Source: Harringtonia aguacate
Lineage: Eukaryota > Ascomycota > Sordariomycetes > Ophiostomatales > Ophiostomataceae
Reading direction: 5' to 3'
Assembly (NCBI GenBank): GCA_014183095.1
Contig: JACCPH010000047.1
Location: forward strand, 62,001-126,000
DNA length: 64,000 nucleotides
Position numbers and translations under genes: made by a program. Positions 54,579 through 63,267 of this stretch are shown here, one piece after another (the first letter of the stretch is position 1; each line of letters opens with the position of its first letter). The notes beneath the pieces are model-generated. The model searched no databases, had not been told where the DNA came from, and saw nothing but the letters and a program-made list of their open reading frames with translations.

Positions 54579-55145
54579 CGTTCTCGCAATGGCACAAGTA
54601 AACGCACACTTCCCCAAAGGTCCATGGAATGTCGGGGCGAGAACCAGCCTCGCGCCTGTCTCCCCCGCACACAGGGTGAAGCCTCGGCATGTGAACCAGA
54701 AGTGGCGCTGACACAAAACAGCCACACTTCTGATACTGTGGCGCAGCAGAGGTGTCGAAAGATAAGCGCGCACGGAGAGTGTGCTTTTTATTTTCGGAGC
54801 GCTTTCGCATGACATGTTTCCGTTGCCCCCCTTGCATTACCTTGTAATCCGCAAAGCCGCTGTTCTTAATCTGTTTGGTTTGCGGTACTACAGTATCGTT
54901 CTATTCTTTTGTTCTGTTCTCCGTCTTTCTCTACCTCTTTTTTTTTTCTCAGCAGCGCCTCGCAGAAGCTACAGCAGCGGTTCTCACCTTATCGTGAGAT
55001 CACCGCGTCCCTCTCACGACCACACCACGACATCCCATCCAAGTGATAAGACAGGCCGGCAGGGCTGGAGGGGATAGCGACACAAGGAGAAAGCACAGAA
55101 GCGAAGCAAGACTACACAGACATACGCGACTGAACTCTTTTCACG
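54579..55145. promoter_or_regulatory. Divergent promoter between SDR and the Rab4-like gene
   Basis: 567 bp, T/C-rich near 54895-54955 with a T-run at about 54939-54947. No clear TATA box. Confidence 0.45.
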
Positions 55146-56476
55146 ATGTCGCGACCGCGCGGGTCCTCCGGCGCAAGCGAGGAAAGCACGGGGACGGCCC
55201 GCGAGCAGGTGCGAACAATCTAAGACGCAGCCACGGAGGGGCGGGAGGCGGAGGGAAGGTTGGAACATGGAATATCTTATATGTTGCTGACTGGGAGCTC
55301 TCCCGTACTCGCAGGAACTCGGAAGCATGTACGACTATCTGGCCAAGATCATATTACTGGGCCCGAGCGGATCCGGAAAGTGAGTTGTCCGGGGGTAGGG
55401 GAATAGAGGATGGGGGCCGGTGGACGAGCTGTACGCCTGATACCTACTAATTGCTAACCGTGAGGGGCAGGTCCTGTCTTCTTCACCGTTTTGTCAAGAA
55501 TGAGTGGCGGGTGCTCTCGTCGCAGACCATTGGCGTAGAGTTTTCGAGCAAGATCATCAAGGTCGGGTCAGGCGCGCGGCGGAAACGGATCAAGCTGCAG
55601 GTATGTGTTGGCACTCGTCTGGTTCCCTTGGTTCTCTTGGTTCTCTCGGCTCTTTTTTTTTTTGGTCCATTGGGTTGCATCCGCTGACATCTCCAGCTCT
55701 GGGACACGGCCGGCACAGAGCGATTCCGGTCGGTGTCGCGGTCCTACTACCGCGGCGCGGCCGGTGCCATTCTCGTCTACGACATCACATCCCATCGATC
55801 CTTTGCCAGCCTGCAGCCATTTCTCAACGACGCGCGCGCGCTGGCGTCACCGAACTTGACAACTCTGCTGGTGGGTAACAAACTGGACCTGGCCACTGAC
55901 GTGCTGGTCGATACGAGCCTGCCGCCGCCCACGCCGTCCTCCGCGTCGTTTCTGTCGTCGTCGCCGTCCACCATTGAAGCCGACGGTGACGCCGGCCCAA
56001 GCGCAAATACAAATACGAATGGTCCCGCGACCGTCGTTGGCCTTGGCGCACAGCTCAGCGCGACAGTGGCACCCGAGGGTCGCGAGGTCGGCGCGGCCGA
56101 GGCCAGCCGCTGGGCTAGCGCGGCCAATGTGCCTGTGGCGCTCGAGGTCAGCGCCTTTAGTGGCGAGGGCGTCGACGAGGTCTTTAGCCGCATCGCGCGC
56201 ATCATCCTCACCAAGATCGAGCTCGGCGAGATCGACCCGGACGACCCCATGAGCGGCATACAGTACGGCGACGCCGGCGGCAGTTGGAACGCCGGCGCTA
56301 GCGACGGCGGCAGCATCAAGAGCTATATGACAACAGATGAGGGCGGCGGCCCGCGAAGGCGCCGCGGTGGACGCGGTGCTGGCACCAGACGTGGTGGCGG
56401 CGGCACGGCCCTGCGCGAGTGGGAAGAGGTGTTTGCGCTGTCAGGTCGGCGACGAGGAAACGGGTGCGGGTGTTGA
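55146..56476 (+). CDS. Rab4-like small GTPase
   Basis: A Rab GTPase, closest by pattern to the Rab4/Rab14 group that acts in endosomal recycling. Exons are 55146-55208, 55315-55379, 55471-55600 and 55697-56476 (345 aa). Donors are GTGCGA, GTGAGT and GTATGT; branches are TGCTGACT, GCTAAC and GCTGAC. The first exon adds 21 residues before SMYDYLAKIILLGPSGSGKS (G1). Others: switch I SSQTIGVEFSSKII, WDTAGTERFRS (G3), NKLD (G4) and EVSAFSG (G5). A second ATG at 55327 gives a shorter, more typical N-terminus and may be the true start. There is a long Ser/Thr/Pro/Gly insertion between G4 and G5 (about 50 residues). The C-terminus is an Arg/Gly-rich tail ending GCGC, a prenylation signal. At 345 aa it is much longer than usual Rabs (about 210). 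Confidence 0.9.
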
Positions 56477-57353
56477 TGTCGTAGGAAGGGAGGAGACGGC
56501 CGAGACAGACGAACAATATCACGGGCAATGGCTCGCACGGCGGCCTGAGCCATGACCCTTGCGTTTATGATTATGTCTGCATTTTGTGCTGCGTTGGTTG
56601 TGCGTTTTGGTTTGGTTGGCCTTTGTTTCTTTGACAACTAGAAGTATCGTTTCTTAATGTCTACGAGTATGCATTTTCTTTCCGACTCGACATGTTTGTT
56701 ACCTTTGCTGCTGTAGACGCCTAGACGGTCGTCTGGACAACTCGTCTGGTTCTTCATTTGTTGGTCGCAGCAGCTGAGGGCTGCTGCGGATGGTTGCAAA
56801 GCTCGCACTACGAGTAATACCCGTACTCGTCTCGTCTCTTACTCATACCTTGTGCACAATGACCCGATGGTGGACCTTCAGTCTGCACACCAATAGCCTA
56901 AATAGGAGGGGCGGAAGGTCATGCCCCGTGGCCTGGATCCATTTTTTCATTCTTGGTTGGGAAGGTGGGGTGACAGGCGGCAGGTTGCCGGACCCGCCAC
57001 CTGCCGTAGTGCAGAACCCGCCGTCACTAAGGAACTGCACTGACGACACTACACATTATGTACGAGTACGAGTATTACACACCCTCACACATTGCGGCGA
57101 GAACCCGGTTGGAGCTCTTCTCCCTTCGACGGCGCCTCCCCTTCCGAGGGCCATTTCTCCTCCAACTGCAGCGAGATATTGTTCCTCTGATTTCTTGTCC
57201 TTTTTGTAAACAGCCATTTAAAAAAGGGCTACTACCCTCGGCTGTCCCTTGTTGCTGCATCTCAATGAGTAATGTAGAATTCATTTTCTGCTTTCCTCTT
57301 CTGTCATAGCACCCGCTCTCTCCATATCACCATATCACTCCCATCTTTTTACC
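56477..57353. other. Interval between the Rab4-like and beta-mannosidase genes
   Basis: 877 bp holding the 3' end of the first and the promoter of the second. TACGAGTA motifs occur at 56662, 56809, 57061 and 57067, the densest group in the window. Nothing looks coding. Confidence 0.5.
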
Positions 57354-60134
57354 ATGGCGCCTCGTGTCGTCGTCGCCATCGACCAGGGCTGGCTGTTTAA
57401 ACAGGCCGACTTGGACGACAGCCACTGGCTGCCCGTCAGCCAGTTCCCGACCAATGTCCACCTGGACTTGCTCGCCCACAACAAAATACCAGACCCGTTC
57501 ATCGGCAAGAATGAGGAACAGGTACAGTGGGTGGGCGAGAAGCAATGGGCATACAAGACGACATTCGTGACGCCGGCGAGCAGCACCGACAGCGCCAACA
57601 GCACCGGCAACAACAGCCGTGGATGCAAAACGGTTATCGCGTTCGACGGGCTCGATACGTTTGCTACAGTCGTGCTCAATGGGCACACGATTCTCGAGAG
57701 CGACAACATGTTCCTGCCAGCACGTGTCGACGTGACAGCGACTGTACGGGCAGCCGGCGAGGCCAACGAGCTGTCCATTACATTTGATAGCGCCTATCTG
57801 CGCGGCTGGAAGCTGGTGGAGCAGCACGCAGACCACAAATGGGGCTGCTGGAACGGCGACAACTCACGGCTAGCGGTGCGCAAAGCACAGTATCATTGGG
57901 GCTGGGACTGGGGCCCGACGCTGCTGACGTGCGGCCCGTGGCGGCCAGTCCGCCTCGAGGTGTACGACGCGCGCATTGCGGACCTCTTCTTCGAAACGAC
58001 CATCGACGAGTCGCTCAAGTCAGCTACTGTTGTGACCCACGCAGTGGTCGAGATTGCCGAGAACGCCGAGAGTGTTAGGGGCCTGCGGCCGACCCAACCG
58101 CCAGCCGTGCGGTTCGACGTGTCCCTCGGTAGCCATACCGTAGCGTCGGAGACGGTCCGCGTCCACGAAACGACGAGTGCGGTGTCGACCACCTTCTACA
58201 TCAGCAGCCCGGCGCTGTGGTACCCCGCACGGTACGGGGACCAGCCGCTCTACACAGTGCGGGCGACGTTGCTGGCGGACGGCAATGACAGTGACGGCGA
58301 CGTTGACATGGACGTCGTTAGCAAAAAGATTGGCCTGAGGCATGTGGAACTCGTGCAAACGCCGCTGCAGGAGCAGCCCGGCAAGAGCTTCTTCTTCCGG
58401 GTGAACAATGTGCCCATTTTCTGTGGGGGCAGCGACTGGATCCCGGCGGACAGCTTCCTGCCGCGCATCACCCGCCGGCAGTACGTGGATTGGGTGCAGC
58501 GGGTGGTGGATGGCAATCAGTGCATGATGCGCGTATGGGGTGGCGGCGTGTACGAGGACGCGGCGTTTTACGAGGCCTGCGATGTGCTGGGGGTGCTCGT
58601 CTGGCAAGACTTTATGTTTGGCTGCGGCAACTACCCGGCGTGGCCGGCACTGCGAACGTCGATCCGCCGCGAGGCTGAAGCCAACGTGCGGCTGCTGCGT
58701 CACCACCCGTGCATCGTATTATGGGCTGGCAACAACGAGGACTACCAGTACCAGGAGGATGAGGGCCTGACGTATGATTTTACCGACAAAGACGCGGAGC
58801 ACTGGTTGCAGACGGACTTCCCAGCCCGCTACATCTACGAGAAGATCCTGGCAGAGACGTGTGCAGCGCTGGTACCAGACACGGCCTACCATTTCGGCAG
58901 CCCGTGGAGTGGCAGCGGCGCAAGCACCCGTGATCCGACGGTGGGTGACATCCACCAGTGGAACGTGTGGCACGGCACGCAGGAGCGGTACCAAAACTTT
59001 GGGGCCCTGGCAGGTCGCTTCGTGTCCGAGTTTGGCATGGAGGCGCTGCCCAGCGTGCGCACTATTGATGGCTTCCTGGCTGGCGGCCGCACCGACCCGG
59101 AGCGCTACGCCCAGAGCGCGACGCTGGACTGGCACAACAAAGCGGCCGGACAGGAACGGCGGCTGGCGCTGTATCTGGCCGAGAACCTTCGCTGGGGGCC
59201 AGACCCGCTGGAGCAGTACGTGTACAGCACGCAGCTGATTCAGGCCGAGTGCGTGGCTGCGGCCTACCGGCTATGGCGGCGCCAGTGGCAGGGGCCGGGT
59301 CGTGAGTATTGCGGCGGTGTGCTGGTTTGGCAGACGAACGACTGTTGGCCCGTGACCAGCTGGAGCATCTGCGACTACCACGGCCGCCCCAAGCACGCTT
59401 ATTATGCCATCAAGCGCGAGATGACCACCATCAGCGTCGGCATGGCCCGTCGCACCCATGTCCACGCCCGAAGCCGCTACTCGCGCGTCGACGTGGCCCG
59501 CCATACCCGGCTCGAGGTCTGGGGAAGCAACCTCGCCCTGCAGGACCGGACCGTCGACTGTATCGTGCGCGCCTGGGATATCGAGACGGGACGGCGGCTC
59601 TGGGAGCGGCGTCTGCCGGCTGTGATGCTGCGGGCAAACCGGTCGGTCGAGATTGGAGTCGTGGACGTCGACGGGGGGGACGTAGACCGGGACGACAACG
59701 ATGACGGTGGCGACAATGGCGATCAGGATGGTGATGACGATGACCACCATCACTATGACAATCGGTCCCCTCCTGTCATCGCTGCCTACCTCGTCACTCC
59801 CGGCAGCACCCGCGACGACGACCACATAGCCCGAACTGTCAACTGGCCCGAGCCGCTCAAGTACCTGCACCTGGCCACGCCTGCCGCCTTGACCGCTCGC
59901 CTGTCGGCGGCTGGCGACGTCGTCGAGGTCAGTGCCGAAGTGCCGGTCAAGGGCGTCGCGCTCGAGGTCGGCGACGGCAACAATGACGATTGTGACAACG
60001 ACGACAACGACGACGCCGTAGCCTTTGCAGACAACCTCGTCGACATTGTACCGGGCGAGGTGGTGCGCATTGGTGTCTGCGGCGCTACGGCTGCCACGCG
60101 CATCCGCACGCGATATCTGGGTATGGCGGTGTAG
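57354..60134 (+). CDS. Beta-mannosidase B (GH2)
   Basis: A glycoside hydrolase family 2 enzyme that releases mannose from mannooligosaccharides. A single exon, 926 aa, with no signal peptide (MAPRVVVAIDQGWLFKQADL), so probably intracellular, as in the beta-mannosidase B group. Landmarks: jelly-roll domain KTVIAFDGLDTFATVVLNGH, WGCWNGDNSRLAVRKAQYHW, DWIPADSFLPRITRRQYVDW and VWGGGVYEDAAFYEACD. The acid/base Glu is at about residue 462 (LWAGNNEDY) and the nucleophile Glu at about residue 559 (VSEFGMEALPS), both intact. Two Asp/Asn-rich inserts (near 59670-59760 and 59975-60015) make it longer than the Aspergillus enzyme. The start ATG is in good context (TACCATGG). Confidence 0.95.
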   Translation: MAPRVVVAIDQGWLFKQADLDDSHWLPVSQFPTNVHLDLLAHNKIPDPFIGKNEEQVQWVGEKQWAYKTTFVTPASSTDSANSTGNNSRGCKTVIAFDGLDTFATVVLNGHTILESDNMFLPARVDVTATVRAAGEANELSITFDSAYLRGWKLVEQHADHKWGCWNGDNSRLAVRKAQYHWGWDWGPTLLTCGPWRPVRLEVYDARIADLFFETTIDESLKSATVVTHAVVEIAENAESVRGLRPTQPPAVRFDVSLGSHTVASETVRVHETTSAVSTTFYISSPALWYPARYGDQPLYTVRATLLADGNDSDGDVDMDVVSKKIGLRHVELVQTPLQEQPGKSFFFRVNNVPIFCGGSDWIPADSFLPRITRRQYVDWVQRVVDGNQCMMRVWGGGVYEDAAFYEACDVLGVLVWQDFMFGCGNYPAWPALRTSIRREAEANVRLLRHHPCIVLWAGNNEDYQYQEDEGLTYDFTDKDAEHWLQTDFPARYIYEKILAETCAALVPDTAYHFGSPWSGSGASTRDPTVGDIHQWNVWHGTQERYQNFGALAGRFVSEFGMEALPSVRTIDGFLAGGRTDPERYAQSATLDWHNKAAGQERRLALYLAENLRWGPDPLEQYVYSTQLIQAECVAAAYRLWRRQWQGPGREYCGGVLVWQTNDCWPVTSWSICDYHGRPKHAYYAIKREMTTISVGMARRTHVHARSRYSRVDVARHTRLEVWGSNLALQDRTVDCIVRAWDIETGRRLWERRLPAVMLRANRSVEIGVVDVDGGDVDRDDNDDGGDNGDQDGDDDDHHHYDNRSPPVIAAYLVTPGSTRDDDHIARTVNWPEPLKYLHLATPAALTARLSAAGDVVEVSAEVPVKGVALEVGDGNNDDCDNDDNDDAVAFADNLVDIVPGEVVRIGVCGATAATRIRTRYLGMAV

Positions 60135-60669
60135 GCGGGCAGCTCAGGTAGGTGGCTGTGGGCGGCTTTGTACGTATGCCCGTCTGCCGGGCTGGTGTTC
60201 TGGACCGTCGCGTGGACATCCGCATCGTGGCGCCTGATTCGCCCGGCTAAATTGGATAATTAGGAGCTGGTGACCGAGCTTCGGATTGGCTAGTGAGGGG
60301 TCATGGCTCTAGTTCCGGAGCTCGGTCTTCGCCTGCCCCACGGCCGACAGGCGGCGCGCGTTGCTTTCTCCCGCTGCTGCTGCTGCTGCTGCTGCTGCTC
60401 GTGTTCCTGCTAGGAGCCGGCAAATTTGCATGCTCCTTTGAGAGGGGCGGAGGAGCGTGATTTTGCATGCGTGACTGTTGAAATTTTCCGTCGCTCGTAT
60501 GTTTTCCCGGCAGAAAGGGCGGTCGTCTGTTCTTTTTCTGTCTTGTTCTGTCCTCTTATTTCTTCTGCTTTATCCATCCAGACAACGAACATTACATCTG
60601 CCATCACTCCTGTTACTACCTGACTTGTTTCCTCCCTTTCAAAGTCAACAATTATAATAACGGTTGCCC
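60135..60669. promoter_or_regulatory. Beta-mannosidase 3' flank and xylitol dehydrogenase promoter
   Basis: 535 bp with a (CTG)n repeat at about 60373-60400, and a T/C-rich leader at 60500-60650. No CreA or XlnR site was identified with confidence. Confidence 0.45.
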
Positions 60670-61840
60670 ATGATGGCGTCCCCCACAGACGGAAAATCTG
60701 TATGTCCCTCCCCTTGACCCTTGGCTTTATACCCTTTCCTCCCGTCCGACGTCCATCCTAACGAGTCTGTTTTGTTAGAACCTCTCTTTCATCCTCAAAC
60801 GGCCCCACGAAGTGGCCTTTGAAGACCGTCCCGTCCCTTCCATCTCATCTCCTCACGATGTCCTCGTCGCTATCAATTATACCGGCATCTGCGGCTCAGA
60901 CGTCCACTACTGGGTGCATGGCGCCATCGGCCATTATGTTGTCAAAGACCCCATGGTCCTGGGCCATGAGTCTGCCGGCACCGTAGTGGCTGTGGGCTCT
61001 AGCGTCAGCACCCTGAAGCCCGGCGATCGCGTCGCCCTTGAGCCGGGTTACCCCTGCCGTCACTGCGAGCAATGCCTCAGCGGTTTCTACAACTTGTGCC
61101 CGGACATGCAGTTTGCCGCCACTCCGCCCATCGATGGTACTCTGACCGGCTTCTGGACGGCTCCCGCCGACTTCTGTTACCGTTTGCCCCAGGAGGTTTC
61201 GTTGCAAGAGGGCGCCCTCATCGAGCCGCTGTCTGTGGCCGTCCACATTATCGGCCGCCAGGCACAGGTCACGCCCGGCCAGTCAGTCGTTGTCATGGGT
61301 GCCGGCCCTGTAGGTCTGCTGTGCTGCGCCGTCGCCCGCGCCTTCGGCGCAACCAAAGTCATCGCTGTGGACATTCTACAGTCCAAGCTGGACTTCGCCC
61401 GCGAGTATGCCGCCACCCACACCTACCTCAGCCAGCGCGTGACTCCCGAGGAAAATGCGCGCAACATCATCGCGGCCGCCGACCTCGGTGCCGGTGCCGA
61501 CGTTGTCATCGACGCCTCAGGTGCTGAGCCGAGTATCCAGGCCAGCCTGCACGTTGTGCGCAACGGTGGTACTTATGTCCAGGGTGGCATGGGCGCTGCC
61601 GACATCACCTTCCCCATTATGGCGCTTTGCTTGAAGGAGGTGACTGCTCACGGAAGCTTCCGCTACGGTTCCGGAGACTATAAGCTCGCCATCCAGCTCG
61701 TGGCTTCCGGCAAGGTTGACATTAAGAAACTGATCTCCGGCATAGTTCCATTTAAGCAGGCCGAGGAAGCATTCAAGAAGGTTAAGGAAGGAACCGTCAT
61801 TAAAATGATCATTGCAGGACCCAATGAAAAGGCAATTTAA
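60670..61840 (+). CDS. NAD-dependent xylitol dehydrogenase (zinc MDR)
   Basis: Converts xylitol to D-xylulose in the pentose catabolic pathway. Exons are 60670-60699 and 60779-61840 (363 aa). The 79-bp intron has donor GTATGT, branch CTAAC and acceptor TAG; the join reads GKSNLSFILKRPHEVAFED. A second ATG at 60673 follows at once. Catalytic zinc ligands sit in GICGSDVHYW and GHESAG; the structural zinc site is GYPCRHCEQCLSGFYNLCPD; the Rossmann loop is VMGAGPVGLL. The spacing and TGICGSDVHYWVHGAIGHYV favour xylitol dehydrogenase over L-arabinitol 4-dehydrogenase or sorbitol dehydrogenase, though these are close relatives. Codon use here is less GC-extreme than neighbours, with many C-ending optimal codons. 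Confidence 0.9.
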
Positions 61841-62398
61841 CCACGGAATATCTCTGTTAGTCCTACGTCATACTTACTACATCAATCATAACACGAAACA
61901 TTCACCAATTTATTTCGTCGCTAAATACAAAGTACATTAGAACAAAAATAAAAATGTGAGAACGCGTACAACCGCTGACATCGTGCCTACCTGTCGTATA
62001 CCTCTCTCGAGAGCACCGGGGAATTCTCTGCCAAGAGCGACGATCAACTACGAATTAACTAAGGGTTCTAGGCATTAATAAACAAAGGAAATGGCCGTTA
62101 AGGTACGCTACTGCGTCGCATAACCGTAGCAGTGCACTCTACTCAACATTACTGAATTGTAATAATAACTTTTAATTTCTCCTTACATCTTGTATTTTAA
62201 CAAAAAAATTATTTACCTATACTCCTAAAATAAGTACGTACTTTATTTCATTATCATCAAAACAAAGTAAAAACATACCAACTTCTAAAAACAACCATCT
62301 CTTCTTTACCATTTTCTTCCAAGTCTTCAAGTACAATCTCTTCAAACAAACAAACTAACTAAACAAATCCTTTAAGTTAGAATCCATGCCAGAACGCG
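61841..62398. other. AT-rich junction downstream of xylitol dehydrogenase
   Basis: About 560 bp, clearly more AT-rich than the rest of the window, with TAATAATAACTTTTAATTT-type sequence. No coding frame and no signs of a tandem repeat. It marks the change from genic to repeat-associated sequence. Confidence 0.6.
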
Positions 62399-62655
62399 GC
62401 GACGCCTCCCGCACGTTGCAGACGGATCAGAATAGGCTTCGGCCTCGTATCTTAGCAGGCGGTTCCGCCGCCGGGCTGGACGTGCCCGGCGGTCTTCCGC
62501 GTATTGCCATTTCGACACGCGCGGGATCAAATCCTTTGCAGACGACTTAGCTGTGCGAAAGGGTCCTGTAAGCAGTAGAGTAGCCTTGTTGTTACGATCT
62601 GCTGAGGGCAAGCCCTTCTTCGCCTCGATTTCCCAGGGGGGGCGCCGCCGGCGGG
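62399..62655. other. Short GC-rich island beside the minisatellite
   Basis: About 250 bp of GC-rich sequence embedded between AT-rich blocks. On the minus strand a frame reads LTGPFRTAKSSAKDLIPRV and continues about 80 residues, basic and without recognisable domains. It may be part of a degraded mobile element or unrelated sequence; I cannot decide. Confidence 0.3.
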
Positions 62656-62659
62656 GTGG

Positions 62660-62910
62660 AAGGCGCGCGGGCGGGAGAAGTGCAGGGTGAGTTGGAAGAT
62701 GCGCGGGGAAGTGCAGGGTGGGTTGGAAGACGGCATGTGCAGGGTGAGTTGGAAGATGCGCGGGGAAGTGCAGGGTGGGTTGGAAGATGCGCGGGGATGT
62801 GCAGGGTGGGTTGGAAGATGCGCGGGGAAGTGCAGGGTGGGTTGGAAGATGCGCGGGGAAGTGCAGGGTGGGTTGGAAGATGCGCGGGGAAGTGCAGGGT
62901 GGGTTGGAAG
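62660..62910. repeat. 31-bp minisatellite, about eight units
   Basis: Units GATGCGCGGGGAAGTGCAGG + GTGGGTTGGAA recur with a 31-bp period; some copies have G/A changes and one is shortened. 31 is not a multiple of 3, so the same repeat appears in all three frames and gives long spurious frames. It is followed by GGCTGGCT repeats to about 62950. Confidence 0.9.
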
Positions 62911-62950
62911 GCTGGCTCGGCTGGCTCTGGCTGGCTGTGGCTGGCTGGCG

Positions 62951-63168
62951 GGGCCCTGCGGCGGGTCGGGAGGAAAAGGACAGGAGACGGAGAAAAAAGA
63001 AGCGTGGGGGGGAGGGAAGAAAAAAAGAAAAAAAAAAAACAAGGAAAAAAAACCAGAGAAGACGAGAAAAAAAAAGAAAAGAGGAGAGACGAAGAGGGCG
63101 GCTGGGTGTTAAAGCGTTATAAAATAAAGAATGATTTTATAATGTTTTAAAAATGTTATTATTAACTA
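62951..63168. other. Purine-rich then AT-rich stretch between minisatellite and transposon
   Basis: A purine-rich tract with A-runs (about 62980-63085) and then AT-rich sequence to about 63168. Nothing coding is visible. Confidence 0.5.
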
Positions 63169-63267
63169 ACGTAGTTGATAAGCGAGCGGAACACACAAGC
63201 GAGCGGAACACGTCCTATACAAATGTCTACCTTCCACCTTTAACATAACATTTCTCTACAACAAACA

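Noticed and set aside
48764..61840. A secondary-metabolite gene cluster
   Set aside because: No polyketide synthase, NRPS, terpene cyclase, cluster transporter or pathway regulator is present; the enzymes belong to general metabolism.
62656..63150. Reading frames of 115-164 codons on both strands at the minisatellite
   Set aside because: They exist because a 31-bp repeat stays open in all three frames; peptides are only repeat units.
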